NCBI GenBank assembly: GCA_038030265.1
Contig: CM075942.1
Location: 63,740,926-63,804,925 of the forward strand
Direction of reading: 5' to 3'
From: Corythucha ciliata
Taxonomy: Eukaryota; Arthropoda; Insecta; Hemiptera; Tingidae
DNA length: 64,000 nucleotides
The notes beneath the pieces were generated by a model. The model was not told the origin of the DNA and made no database searches. It worked only from the letters and a program-made list of their open reading frames with translations. Below are positions 1 to 14,600 of this stretch, piece by piece. The position numbers and the translations under genes were made by a program. Position 1 is the stretch's first letter. Every line of letters begins with the position of its first letter.

Positions 1-43
1 TATTTTTGTAAAATTTTAAATCCATAAATGTATTTATTTCCAG

Positions 44-192
44 CCGAGAGCGAAAAGCATTCAATTGTGGATAAATCAGGTGGTTTTATTGACAAACTAG
101 TACATCCGATTCAATTTCCGCTATCGTATAAAGCCATTTATCAAGATTCGTCACGGTATTGGGGTGTCGATCCGAATGTTAGCACAGTGTAA
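44..192 (+). CDS. Possible terminal exon of an unidentified gene
   Basis: A polypyrimidine tract and AG acceptor (tttatttccag) precede an open frame that runs to a TAA at 190-192. It encodes about 48 residues, including KSGGFIDKLVHPIQFP and YQDSSRYWGVDPN. I do not recognise the protein and could not align it to the receptor that follows. It may be the last exon of an upstream gene or a chance ORF next to an AG. The mixed hydrophobic and charged composition argues mildly for real coding sequence. Confidence 0.25.
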
Positions 193-670
193 TCGAAGAG
201 TATACGTGGGAGTTTGGAGTGTCGTCACGATTCGATCGAGTTATAAGGTGTTATGGTGTATGGCCTAGTTTGAGCTCATCTTTTTCTTGGAGGGTTTCCA
301 TTAAAAGAACATAGTTTACATCGATAAAATAATATAAATTCAGTTTGAACAGCTACAAACACCAGTATTCAGATGAATGTGGCACGTAAGACAGTTAGAC
401 AGTATAGGTGCGACGGGGACGGTTACATCTCTAATTACATCAAATGAACATTATGAGTCTTTATCCCCCGAAATTTCACCGTCGACCGTAAATTGTCCAA
501 CACCCATCCTTTTATCTCCGATTGCATTCTCTATGCAACTTGAGAAAGACTTAATTGGCTCGAACTCGAGGCCCATTTCATTGTCCACCCCATTTCAGCT
601 AAATTCCGTTTAATTGTTTCAATTATATCAATTATATAGTTTTTTTATTATGTTTTTATTCCTTTTTCAG
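193..670. other. Non-coding interval before the first receptor exon
   Basis: No exon of the discoidin-like domain could be recognised here, although the receptor must have further exons upstream of 671. A 78-codon ORF at 377-613 is Ser/Pro/Leu rich and has no recognisable motif. The T-rich tract ending in cag at 670 is the acceptor for the exon at 671. Confidence 0.5.
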
Positions 671-804
671 GAAACGGCTGGGTTGGTTGGAGAAATGACT
701 CTTTCCCTAAACGATTCGTCGAGCTCGTTTTCGAATTTGACACTCTCAGAAATTTCAGCCTAGTGAATATTTTCACCAACAACTGTTTCTCCAAAGAAGT
801 CCAG
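671..804 (+). CDS. Ddr: DDR exon: discoidin-like domain segment
   Basis: Starts in phase 1 (two bases complete a codon) after ctttttcag and ends in phase 0 before gtaatt. It encodes [15 protein letters not shown] and [12 protein letters not shown]. These align with the DDR motif 'YDYVGW.N.S...GY.E..FEFDR.R.F' and its conserved NN dipeptide ([10 protein letters not shown]). The next exon is 40 kb away and continues the same domain. Confidence 0.88.
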
Positions 805-1148
805 GTAATTTAATGAGAGGTTCTGCAACTCTTGTTTTTACTGTTTTTATCCTCTTTTGTCCTACGTTGATGTTGTGGAGGGGAGAGGGGGGAATATAAG
901 AGAAAGTTTTTTTGTTAATGAAAACAAGTGCGAATGCGGACGATATGAGGGTCGCAAAAAAAAAAGCTTTGATGTAATATTTTTTTGTCCCAGTGGAATT
1001 TACTTTTCTAGTAGTGCCGTGGATACGATAGGGCCGCATCTACCACGTCAACCTTTTCTGGGCTCTAATATCTCTACTACCCTTTACCTCGTGTACCAGA
1101 GGAGTATTGCTTTTCTCGGGGGAAAAGGAAAACTAATTTTTGGATTGC

Positions 1149-1184
<36 letters not shown>

Positions 1185-4100
1185 GTTCTGTCCAATTTAC
1201 CTTCACATCGAAAGAATGAATCCAGAAAGATAGGGAATGGAACAACTTTATTTTTTCTTCGGATCTGGAGTATTTTCTGGAGATTTCGAAGGTCGTTTCT
1301 GTTGATTGCCAATCTCATACTTTCCCGGCTTCAAAGAATCATTCGAAGACATTCGATGAATAGGTGGAGGATCGGCTTTACAGAGTATACGCGGAGTCAT
1401 TCTTTTCAAAGTTTTGATTATCTGAGGGCCGAAAACGTCGAGAGCGTCATTCATTAGTCATTACGAACAAGGCCATGAGAAAGAGGATAGGAAGGAAGGG
1501 GCCAAATGTTTATAAAATTGAACATTAACAGGTGGTTGGTAGATCTTTTTTCCAAGAAAGCTACAGCTATAGTGATTACCATTTGCATAAAATTAATTAA
1601 TTATTTTTCTCAATATTCGCCGAAAATTAGCGGTGTAAGAACTATTATCAATAAAAAAAATTATCAAAATATTATCAATTTTTGTTTTAGCTTTTAGCCA
1701 TGGATGGTTTTCGGCTCGAAATTGCTTTCAAATTTTTGTTTTCCCACATTTTAGCAGCGTTTTACTCCATTTTAGCCACGAAATAGCGTTTTACCAAATT
1801 TCATCTATGAATTAGCAATTTTTCTCAATTTTAGCCGCGAATTACTGAGTGATTATTCTCAATTGTGTCATCGAATTTTAGCTGCTAATTAACGCTCTTT
1901 GCCAATTGCATTAGCTAATAAGCGATTTTTCATAGTTTTAACAGTTATTTATAGTGATTTTTCCCGTTGATCAGCCATTCTTCTGAGTTTCTGTCGTTAG
2001 TTAGAGATTTTCGCATTAGCTGTGAAATAGCGGTTTTTCTCTTTTTTATTAAAAGAGAATTGTTCGCAATTTCAATTGCGAATTAGTCATTTTTCTCAAT
2101 GTTAGCCCGGATTTTTTTTATTCAGTTTTAGCCGTGATTGTGTCCTCTTTTATAGCCTTAATTAGCGTTTTTTCTGGTCTTTTTTTTTATCCGGAACCAG
2201 TTTAGCCCTGTGACGAACGGATGATGGAGCTAAAATTATTAGCGGGGGGGGGGGGGGAAATTAGCTAATACGGGCTCAAAATAGTAGGGAGTTATTGCAT
2301 AACCATCTGATGGTTAACGTTAACGGTTATTTGACGTCATGATAAGCGTAAAATTCAAATTTTGAGTTTAAGCGTTAATCACAAAAGTTTAAAGGTCATA
2401 TGAGATGGTATTTCATTAATTTATTTGAAGCAATTAAGTGCATCTATGCCCTACCATGCATGGGCGTAGCCAGCGGGGGGCAGGGGTGGGCAGTTGCCCT
2501 CCCCTAGAATCAAAAACGCAGATTTCGTGGGGCAGCTGCCCACCCCCAAAATTCCAAAAATATTTTCCCTGATCTGGCTAACAGAAACACAAATTTATTG
2601 TATTTCGCTCCGTAAAACAAATTTTGCTGATTTTTCTCACTTAAAAAAAAAAAAACACATTTTCGCACATCGGCTTCACCAAAAATCAAAAATTCGCGGA
2701 TGTTTGTTGCTGACAAACCGATTTCGAGGGTCGGCTCAACATGGAAACCGATTTTGCTGATTTTTCGAACTAAAATCCCGTTTTCACAAGGTTCGACGCG
2801 CAATTTCGTGTGTTTGGGTTAGCTTAAATCGTGTTTAGCCCGCTGTGCCATACAGACATATGGTGGGAGAGAAACTGCCAGCTCTGTTTACCGTCTCAGA
2901 ACTAAAATTTAGAGTTTAGCTCCAAAATTATCACTATCCCGGGGGGGGGGCAGGAGAGATAGAAGGCTACAAACGCTCTAATTACGGCCAGCACTGGGCA
3001 TCGCCTATAAACCGCGAATAGGTGCGTTCTGTCTATTTCAGCCGCAAAAGAACAGTTTTTCCTCAATGTAACCTGTGAATGAACGCTATTTCTCAATTTT
3101 AGCCGTGAATTGGCATTTTTCCTCAATTTTAGCTGCAAATGAGCGATTTTTATCAATTCTACATTGAACGCGCAATTTAATTTGTCCATTTTAGCCGTGA
3201 AAAGAGCACTGTAAACCGTGAATTAGCGCATTTTCTTAATTTCGGCCCGGACTTTGGATCGCGAAACCGCAAATTGGCGTGTTTTCTCAATTTCAACCGC
3301 GAATATTGAGCAGATTTATTTCTCAAGTTTAACGTGAATCAGCGCTATTTCTCAATTATAGCTCAGTACTAGCTGGAAAATGTCCTTTTCATGGATTTCA
3401 TCCGCGAACGAGCGTGCGCCCCCCCCCCTCTCCAAACTCTGAATCCGTGTGCCTGGCTGGCTGCCCACCCCTTGATCATGGGCTGGCTACGCCCCTGCTA
3501 CCATGTGTTCATATTTTAGCGCAACTATTATTTGCAATAGGGAGTTATTGCATAGCCGTCTGACGCTTAACGTTTACGGTTGAGTGGAAAAAGAGTTATT
3601 GCAAATAATAGTTGCGCTAAAATATGAACACATGGTAGGGCATAGATGCACTTAATTACTTCAAATAAATTAATGAAACACCTCCTCATATTTTACTCCT
3701 TACCTTTAAACTTTTGTGATTAACGCTTAAACTCAAAATTTGAATTTTACGGTTATGGTGACGTCACATAACCGTAAACGTTAAGCGTCAGACGGCTATG
3801 CAATAACTCCCTAATAATAAACCCCATTATTACATAATAATTCCCATTATGTCACGGACGTTGACCACGAAAAAACTCTTTTAAAAAACACAAAACTTGT
3901 TATCATTTAACATATGTAGGGAATACCAGTTTCATTATCACATGACACCGCTAGTGATAGCTACAATCGCCAATAGTATGTGTGAATACATCGTTTATTC
4001 GATGCTTAAAAGGGGAAAAATTACTATTGTTTTTTCGACATGAATTTTCGGATTATTTTTACATTTAACTATGAGTTAGCGCTTTTTCCCATTTTGTCGG

Positions 4101-7100
4101 CGAATAAATTATGTTTTTCAATTTCAGCAGCATAAATTCGCAGTTTGCTGCTAAAATTGAGAAAAAATGCTAATTCGCTGCTGAAATGAGGAAAAAGCGC
4201 TAACTAGCATGGCTGAATGTGATGCAGTCGCATATTTGTGGCCGAAATTAAGAAGAGCTAATTCAGGGCTAAAAATGGGGGGAAAATGCCCACGTTTAAA
4301 GCTGGAATTGAGACAACTCCAATTAGTAATTTTTGGAGGCAGCTTCAAATATTGAGAAGAACCGCTAATTCAGGGCTAAAACGAGAAATGTGCTAATTCA
4401 TTGCCACATCATCGCCAATACGATGTTAGTACAGATAAAAAGCGCTAATTCACTGCTTAAATTGAGAAAATCGCTTATTCGCGATTAAAATTGAAAACAA
4501 GGGCTAACACGTGACTGAAATGTGAAATAACTTCCACAAAAAAAAATCTCTAATGCTTGGCTAAAATCGAATTAGAGCTTTTATAATTTTATCCGCGAAT
4601 AATTTCTCATTTTAATTTCACTTTTAATCAATTTTATAGCCCTGGCTCATAGGCTTTTCTAAAATTTATCCGCGAACGGGCGGTTTTGTGTGTTTATATT
4701 TTTTTTCTCAATTTTTAGCTGCGAATGAGCTCAGGTTTTCTCAAATTTATAGCCGTGAATTAGTGCTTTTCCTCATTTCTAGCCGTGATTTCGTAATTTT
4801 TGACGCTATTTGCTAAAAACTAGCGCTTTTCCACTATTTTTATCGCGAATATTAGCGCTTTTTTAAAACATTTTGCAAGGTACTTGCCCATTACTGTAAT
4901 GGCCCATGTCTTCACAATTTTAGCCACAAATTAATAGCCTAAAGAAACTTGGAGTTAGCGCATTTTCTCTATTTTAGCAGCCTTCAAATACACTGCCGTG
5001 TGGTTTATTTTAACAATTGGTGTATTTTCCATAATATCGGCAGACGAGCTCTATTTTTCAATATTAGACGCAAACCAACGCTTTAAAACCGAAAATTTTA
5101 GTTAGTAGCATTTTAGTTAGTACTTCATTCACGGAGTTTCCTCGGGTAACCACGAAAATGGCGTATTAAAATAATATATATAGTATATAAGTATATAGTA
5201 GCTGAGCCTGTGAGCGATTCATCACTATTTTTTCCCAATTTTATAGCCACGAATTGGTGATTTTTGTCTATTTTAGCTGTTTATTAACGATATTCCACAC
5301 TTTTTTTAAATGTCTCCGATAATTGGAGATTTTTATCAATTCTGGCCGCCGATTAACACTTTTTCCGTAATCTTGGCCGCGAATCAACATTTTCCCTAAT
5401 TTTAGCCGGAAATTAATGTTTTTATTCATTTTAACTGTGAATTAACGGGATTTCTGTTTCTCCATGTTTAGCTGCGAATGAGCTCAGTTTTTCTCAATTT
5501 ATAGCGTGAATTAGTGCTTTGCCTCATTCTAGCCGTGATTCGTAATTTTTGACGCTATTTGCTAATAACTAGCGCTTTTCCACTATTTTTATCGCGAATA
5601 TTAGCGCTTTTTTAAACATCTTTGCAAGGTACTTGCCATTACTGTAATGGCCCTTGTCTTCACAATTTTAGCCACAAATTAATAGCCTAAAGAAACTTGG
5701 GTTAGCGCATTTTCTCTATTTTAGCAGCCTTCAAATACACTGCCGTGTGGTTTATTTTAACAATTGGTGTATTTTCCATATATCGGCAGACGAGCTCTAT
5801 TTTTCAATATTAGACGCAAACCAACGCTTTAAAACCGAAAATTTTAGTTAGTAGCATTTTAGTTAGTACTTCATTCACGGAGTTTCCTCGGGTAACCACG
5901 AAAATGGCGTATTAAAATAATATATATAGTATATAAGTATATAGTAGCTGAGCCTGTGAGCGATTCATCACTATTTTTTCCCAATTTTATAGCCACAAAT
6001 TGGTGATATTTGTCTATTTTAGCTGTTTATTAACGATATTCCACACTTTTTTAAATGTCTCCGATAATTGGAGATTTTTATCAATTCTGGCCGCCGATTA
6101 ACACTTTTTCCGTAATCTTGGCCGCGAATCAACATTGTTCCTAATTTTAGCCGGGAATTAATGTTTTTCTTCATTTTAACTGTGAATTAACGGTTTTCGG
6201 CGTTTTTCTCCATTTCAGCCGAGATTTTGCCCTTCATCTGTGAATTAGCGCTTTTTCTTAATGTATTCGCTAATTAGCGAATTTTCTCGATTTTATAGCC
6301 AAGAATTTGCGTTTTTCTCCATGTTATCCGCCGATATTGCACTTTCCCTCAATCTTAGCCGCGAATCAACATTTTGATGCTTAAAGTGTAAGCATTAATG
6401 CTTTTCTTGATTTCAACTGATGTGAATTAACGTATTTCCCAATTTCAGCCGCGGTTTTTTGCGTTTTTCTCAATTTCAGCTGTGAATTGGTATTGGGGTG
6501 GGAATGAGGGATATCACTAAGATCCCAACCAGTCGCGCACTCAGATAGTGGTGAGGGGGAGGACCGCCCGGGGCCCCAGAAAAGCTTATACGGAACAAAG
6601 ACGATTTTTAGGTTCTATATTCATGGATTTAGGTAAGTGAAAAGGTTGGAAGGTTTAACCGCGATTTGGCTCCTTTCTACGAATTTCAGTCTCTTCCAAC
6701 GTTGTAATAAGTAATATCAGCAAACAGTGTGGGCTGAATACTCGATTGGCCCTCGAGAGCGCTTCTGGTGGCTCAAATTTTCTTCTTCTTCTTGAGGTCT
6801 TCTTGAGGAAAATTCGCGGCTAAAATGGAGAAAACGCATCGTCCCCTGTTTCTTTAGGTCCTTAATCGCACTAATGAGCTGATCATCATGTGCAACTTGC
6901 TAACGTGGCCAAAACTTTGGAAAAAACGTTAATATTCGTGGCTAAAACTGCGAGAAAGCGCTGATTCGAGGTTTAATATTGAAAAGAGATCACCATAATT
7001 AGCGTGGCCAAAATTGAGAAAACTCTTATTTTCAGCTCAAATTGAGAAAAAGTGCTAATTCGCTGCTAAAAGTTGGGAAAAATGTTAAAAAAATAAAACG

Positions 7101-8563
7101 TTAATTCATGGCTAAAATTGAGAAAATTCGCGAACTCACGGGCTAGAATCGCTTTTGCGCCGCTAAAATTGAGAAAAAGCGTTAGTCCGAGGTTAATCTA
7201 GAGGAAAATCACCAATTCACGGCCTAAATTGTGGTAAAATTTCCAACTTGAACACTCTTCTGCGCGCCTTCTGAAGACAATTTTGTGGTTAAAATTTAGA
7301 AAAACGCAAATTCAGGGGCGTACCTAGAAATAATCCCGGAGGGGTGATTCCGGCAGTCCACAGCCTACAAAGGACCGGCGGGGGACGCGTGTTGTAATGA
7401 ATGCCCTTCCTATTGCTGGAAGTTCGCAAAAACTTGGCTGAAAACGGCCTCTCGGATGGGCAGATCCACCTCCCCCCCCCCACCACTGGGTACGCCTCTG
7501 AAGCAAATTCATGGCTATAAGTTAAAAAACACCGCTGATTCAAGGCTAGGACTGTGAAGAAGCGCTAATCTATAGCTAAAAGTCCAACAAAATTGCTCAT
7601 GCGGTGCTAAAATGTACAAAAATGCTAATTTGTGGCTTGAAAAAATCAAAATTAGGAGAAAGGCTAATTCTTCGGCCTAAAGCCAATTCGCCACTAAAAA
7701 TGGATAAAACCGCGAATTTGCATCTAAAAGTGCGGAAAACACCAATTCGTGGTTAAAATTGAGAAAGTTCGCTAATTCACGGATTAGAAACGCTACTACG
7801 CTGCTAAAATTAAGAAAAAGCGCTAATTCACAGGAAAAATTGATAAAAATCATTACTTCGCGGCCAAAATTGTGAATAATTCCAATTTGCATCCAAAATT
7901 GAAAATAATTACGTCCATTCGCGGCTTCTGAAGGCAATTTTGAGTTTGAAATTGAGAAAAAGCGCCAATTTTGGCTATTATAGGGAAAACACCGCTGATT
8001 TACGGTGGAGGCAAATCGCGTATTCCTAGCGCATGGTGAACAAAAAATATGATTCGTGGCAAAAATTTGGACAAAACCTGCTATTTTGGCTAATATTAAG
8101 GACAATACGTACCCATCAAACTGAGAACAGTTCTAATTCTCTGCTAAAATATAGACAAAATTGCTAATTTGCTGCTGAAGTGGAGAAAACTCAACTTGGG
8201 GGGGGGGGCCACTCCCGGGCACGAATAGGTGCAGGTCCGCAAGTGATCCCAATTGAAAAGTCGAAACTGAAGCTCAACTGCCACGTACGTGAACGTATTC
8301 ACGATAAACTTCGGGTCCGTGGGCTTAACGATTTTTTTCTACCCTATATCCGCGAATTAGCGCTTTTTCTTAGAGATTATTCTCAATTTTAGCCACGAAT
8401 TAGCGCTGTTCCCAATCTGAAGGCACTAAATAGAGATTGTCCTCAATTTCAGCAGAATTGGCGTTTTTTATCACCTCTCTTCATACTCCTCGGGTGTGGG
8501 GGAGGGGGGCTGCCATCGGTGTGAGTCGGTCATTTTTAAGAGTACTGCTACACCTTGTTGTAA

Positions 8564-8604
<41 letters not shown>

Positions 8605-11600
8605 CAATAGGCTAGAGCCATTAGCCGACGTTTAATTTAAAATATTTGAACTATTGAACTATTTGAAGAGACTTATTATACGTTTATATTTTCGTTCAAG
8701 ATAAATCGGATTAAGTCGTTGTACGTTAAGTTAATATTTAGAAGTATGGATTTGTAGTTGAAAGGGGCATCTAATTTATCGTAAAGGGAGTCCAAAAAAG
8801 CGTGTCGACTTTTACCGTGTCTTTGGCATGTCATTATCTTATGTTCTAAGTCATCTTTAGTATTACATTGGGAGCAAAGTTCGTTATTTGACTGTCCTAT
8901 TTTACTTAAATATGCGTTGCATATGCCATGATTTGCTCTTAGCCTATTTATTATTCGCATATTTCTTCGAGATATTTTCAGTTTATGGAACCAGTTTGTT
9001 CAAAAACAGTATTTTTCTGTGATTGGGGAACATCTTTGTAATCATCCATATAAATAATTGGTACCCTGATAGAGACTGCATGGGAATGGGTTGTGAATAC
9101 GGGTAATTTATCGGAAATTGCAACTAAGGACTGATATTTAGAGGTCTCAGTAAAACTATTGACTATTGGTGGTGTAGGTTTTTTGTTCCAGTAGGAGTAC
9201 GTGAGCACAGTTGTAGTTAATTGACATATTTTGCTATAGATTTGAGGCGAGATTGCTAGTGTCTTAAGAACGTATCTATCAGAGAGCATCTTCCGACGGA
9301 TTTCCAGTGGTGGTTCGTGAGCTTCAACGAGGATAGCGTTTGTTGGAGTACTTTTTAAATATCTCATGCTTATTCGTATACTTTTAAATTGGAGTCTGTC
9401 GAGTGTTTGGAGGGTTGTTTTACTTGCTCTACTATAGAAAAAACACCCAAAATCAAGTAACGATCTAATCGTAGCTCGATAAAAAAGCTGACATGTTGAT
9501 GGATCGGTTCCCCAGTTGTTGAAACAAATTAATTTGAGAATATTAATGTATTTCTCCGCCTTATCAATTATAGACTTCACATGATCGTTCCATTTCAACT
9601 TACTATCTAAATTTAGTCCTAGAAAGCGTACTCTAGACTTAACAGGAAAATGTCTACCGCCTAAAACCACCTCATCATGAATGGTTCGACTTCTTGTGAA
9701 AGGGCAAATAACGGACTTATCTACTGTTAAGGTCATGCCATTGTTGGCTGTCCATAAGTTGAGGTTCGTCATTGTCTGATCGAGAGCATGTATACAGGAT
9801 GGAATATTATCGTGGGTTACGTATAAGCATATCGACTGTGATCTGACAATACCTCCTATCTGCAATTTTGGCCAAAACTTGAAAAATAGTCAACCCGGCG
9901 CCATTTTTCAAGGCGGATCGAATAGAAATACCCTCGAAGTACCGAAATAATTAATTTTATGTCAGAATCGGGAATGAAAATATCTCCTATCTGCACTGTC
10001 CTGTGGTGCGCTCTAGAAATTTCTCCTATCAGGAGTTCCTTCACGGTTCCTTTAAGCCTTGTCTTGTGTTGTAGTGTTTCTACTGTAATTATTTTCCCTC
10101 GGTAAATGTGAGAAATGGAAGAATTTATTGTGTTTTTTCGACTCGCTCAATCTTATTTCGGATCTCCAATGGCGTAATGAGCGACACAGAAGAAGCACAC
10201 TATCTGAATCCAATTCGGTTCTCCAAAAGGTCTCGTTTCGGTCAGATCAGACTGTTTGAAACGTTGTGATTTTGATCCGTCGAGCGTCGACCGACTGAAG
10301 GGTTCAAGTTTCACAACGGCTGTCAAACTTTCACAAATTACTGAGAATTTACGCGACGGGAAATCTTCAAGTGACGGTCCCATACCACGATTTGTCAATT
10401 TATCTTTTTTGTGTTGTGCCTCCCATTGTGTTTCAAGTGTGACCGTCCTATCTATTTCATTATTTTCGTTTTGTACGGGATTGGAACCTAGGCCAAAATA
10501 AATAATTTTTAGGTCTGAAAATAATTTTTTCGTCAAAGCGCACGGTGAGTGGCACCGTTTCGACCTCTAGCTCACTACCGCGGCCGGAGCTGGGGCCAGG
10601 AAAAGGCCCCAGTGCCAGTGCCAGTGCGGCCTGGTCAGAGGTGTCAGGGAAAAATGACGCAAGTGTGGTTCCCACGAAGGGATAATGTTATTTCTTATAC
10701 GGGGTCCCTAGATCCCTCTTGCGGCATTTTCTTCCCGACCGTTCGGAATAAGGCCCCAGTCGCAAGGGCGCACGAAAGCCCTCGCTCATCGTTGTCGGCG
10801 CCACCTCGTGAGACCCCCTGGAGCTAAAAGGCTTCTCTTCCATCCAAAACTCCTCTTTAGAACTTCAGTGGGGGCAGAAAACTGCGTTTTTCCCCCGGAG
10901 TTTTAAACGGATTTTTGCCTATCACTCGAATACTGCGCGTTCCACGAAAACGTCTTCTGAGTCACACGTTGAAGAGCGTGACATTTCCTTCGAAATTCAC
11001 TGGACAAACTCATTCCTCATAGGTACCGAGCAACAGTTTTGTGACCTACTAGGTGTCAGCCAACCGGTGACGCCGGTGGAATCGTGAACATAAAGGAAGT
11101 GTCTGAAAGCATTGCGGGGCTAATAAAACAGCTTATATATTTTCCTAGTGGCCAAAGAGTGAGAGAATCATCCGTTCCATTTTTCAGATTGGGTGGTTTC
11201 CCCGGTGTCGTCGGCTGCAATTATTGTGCACATATTCTCCGCTTAAAAATCTCCGTAGGTGACGGGAGTCTGGATGAGTCTCAAAGTAGTTGTGTTTTGC
11301 GGCCCAAGGATGGAATTTGTAGACGTTGTCACCTGTTGGCTACATTCGAATTAGAACCGTAGCCGTTGCTCGATCACGCAGTCTCCAGCAGGGCATTCCC
11401 TTGTGGGACAATGGCCGCTTTCCGCACAAACTTTGCGGTTCTCTTCGGTCTTGAACTTGTCCACGCTCATCAATAAATTAAAATTACGCAATGTTAATAG
11501 GCTGGCATTTCATACAATTTTGATAACTAATGGGCTTTTGAAGGCGTAAATAGCGAGAGGTTTCACATGATAAAGAGTACAGTCACCATTAAAAGCATAG

Positions 11601-14600
11601 TTTCATTGTTTATTTGCTTTAAGGCCCCTTTAGCTAAAGGAACTGCCGAGGAACTCTAAAGGAACGTTTCTGAATACGATTTTTAAAGGAATCGCTAAAG
11701 GAACCTTAACTAAAGGAGCTCCTAAGGGGACGTAAAGGTTGGTTTCTGAATACGGCCCTTGGTTTCATTGTTGCTGTTTCTATCTAAAGAAGATAACCAG
11801 AAGACATCAAGGTGACTAAATTTTCTATAGGTGCCGCAGATCACTGTCCTTCACCTACGTCACAAGCATTCCCACCCACCAATGCGCAGGACCCAGTACA
11901 TTATTAATTGTTATTGGGGTGTGATTTTTGAGAATTCATAAACTTCAATTTCAAAATTAACTTGCTCTGCTGCTCTAGGGTGAGCAATCGGGAGCAAAGG
12001 ACTGCTGGTGACGTCAGTCTCCACCCCTCCTGTCCGATGGGCAGGGAGAAATCTGCGGCACCTATACGTCGGGGAAGTTTCGACTCATAATAAACCTTAT
12101 CACCTTATCATCAACCCCTAGGACAGTTTGACATTATTGATACAAATCCCACGTTTTAAGGCAGTTCAGTGTTTTTCACAAATTTTTTAAGTTTCTCTAC
12201 GTAATAATTAGTGTCGGGAAGACCTGATTCGCAATCGACAGGGGCTACTTGATTTTTTGAATCCGTCCGGCTTCAGATGAACATTATTTTCCTCACCTCT
12301 CTCTAGAATTCTAGATAACCAAAATGTCTTTTCACCAGTCCGGCGCAGCTCACGGTAAAAACACTTCGTGTAGTCAAGTTGAATCGTTTATTTATGAGTT
12401 GATTATAATAAATTATGCTTTTGAAGTCATAACAGACGTGTTCGACACATTTACACCCTCCAGAGACCACCGTCAAAAGCACACGAATGTCGGGTTTGGT
12501 TTCTTCCGGGATTAGTCGAAATTGATGACTTTCGGGTGACAAGCAAACTCGAGACACAGGGTACGGTGTACAGCACTTGTGAAACTGTGAGTATCACCAT
12601 CACCCATGAAAACTTATTTTCTGGCCGTTGAGCTCACTACACTGTGTGTGTTTTTTTAAAGTTTTTGGTGGGATTCAGTGTTCGGTGTTTCAACGGCTGC
12701 CCTTTCTTCTTTGACATATTCGTATTCAATTCAGCCGCTACAGTTTTTCTGCGATGACTGCAATCTACAACGATCATCGTAGAACAATATCAACATGGTT
12801 TTTTTAAAGCGGGCTTCTCCTTTGTGAGACTTTACTTCGCCGGGCACCAAGTTCACGAGCCATTTTTCTAATCTCCGAAAAAATAAATAAATAAAAAGGC
12901 GAGGGACTATTCACTTTAACCAACACAAAAAATATCTAAACGAAACGGCAGAAGTTGGAGACTAGACTCCTCCTTACTTCTTCTAAACATTGAAAGGTGG
13001 TGAGGTGGGTTCTAACCTTCTTATTTGTTATGAGTCGAATTACCTTTGAAAAATCGAACCTCGCTTCCCCATCGTATAGTAAAGTTTAGTCACCTTGAGA
13101 AGACATTCTCAGTTGCCATCAACAACAAATTTTCTAATCAACAAGAAGAAATTGACACCCCTCCATTCGTCACATGTCTATGATTTAAAATAAAAAACCC
13201 AAAAAGTTCTCTGACGATGCCTTCAGCACAAGAAGGCGAAAGCTCAGGAAACGAAGAAGTAGAAGAAGAAAAAAGCCAAAACCCTAAAAATATAACATTA
13301 ATCAAGTTGTATGGCTTGAAAACTAATAATATTAATAAAAGCGAATTACCCTTATTGTCGGATATGGAACATAATTGAAATCTCCAGCAATTATGCATGG
13401 TTTAGGAATACTATCGAAAAGCTTCTCCCAATTACTTGTTGAAATTTTGTTGGAGGGATGATTATAAACGGATACAACGGCTGCACTCTGATTCTCAAAC
13501 GGTATCATTACTCCTATACTACCATGACATTTTCCAACTCCACCGTCTGGATGGTATTGTACGGAATATCTTCCTTAATAAGGATGGCTACGCCTGCTTT
13601 GCCATCACTCCTATTTTTTCTTATATTATTATAACCATTAAAGTTAACATACCGACCTGGATGGAACCAGGTTTCGGACAATAAGGCGACGCTAATATTG
13701 TGCTCTGATAGGCATAGTTCTAAACTTCCTTTATTGCTTATTGCAGATCTTGCATTCCATTGAAGAAATTTGAATTTACTACTCATTCAGCCAGTTTGTA
13801 ATGCTCAACTCTGGATTTAATTTCATTGATCATGTCATTTTTATCGTTACACTCTACATTTTTCAGACTATTAAAAATTTCGAAAAGAGCTTCATACAAA
13901 ATATTGCAATTTAAAGTAATTGTAGGTTGCTGTTTTTCGTCCGATGAAGGTGTAAGGGTTTTTAGTAATAGGAGCAATTGACATCATTTCACTTCTGTGC
14001 GAAGCTAAAATTAATATATGGGCTTCCGAAATTTTGTCCGGAGGAGCACTAGGGCGCTGCCTTTTAGGGGGAACGCGGTTAGTAGCTTGTAATGGAGGAA
14101 AAACTGACGTGTGTTGGAGACAGGGGGTTGGGTTTATTAAAACATTTTTGAAGGATTTACTTTCCATTCTAACCTTTGACGACTAAATTCCGGGCACTTA
14201 CTTTTCGTAAGAGCAGAATGTTGTCCTTTACAATGAACACAACGTAAGGGCTTATCTTTAGAACATTCAGCACTCTGATGATCCTCTCCACATTGATTGC
14301 AACGAGGGCTACTTTTGCAATAATCTTTTTTGTGACCGTACCGTGAGCAGTTGAAACATTGGTTTATTCTAGGCATATATGATTCAACGTGACATTTGAC
14401 GTAATGTAAAATAACAAATTCCGGTAATTCTTGACCTCGAAACGTTAACAGTATTGTTTGAGTGGGAACGTATTTACTTTTACCAACCTCGATAATCCTT
14501 CTTGAAAAGCGCTTAGCTTTGATCACCGAAATAGGATCATAATTAGGAGATTGGATATCTTTGATAATATCTTCTTCACTAAGTTCATGACATACCCCTC

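Noticed and set aside
1133..1457. ORFs running through the poly-T tract (poly-Phe or poly-Lys proteins)
   Set aside because: Homopolymer artefacts with no motif on either strand; they sit inside the receptor's intron.
7677..8105. 142-codon open frame on the - strand
   Set aside because: It lies wholly within family A minisatellite units; the translated repeats ([17 protein letters not shown] and similar) simply reflect the 30-bp period being a multiple of three.
10153..10827. Overlapping ORFs of 80-127 codons on both strands
   Set aside because: No recognisable domain, overlapping in antisense, no splice-site support, and in a transposon-rich stretch.
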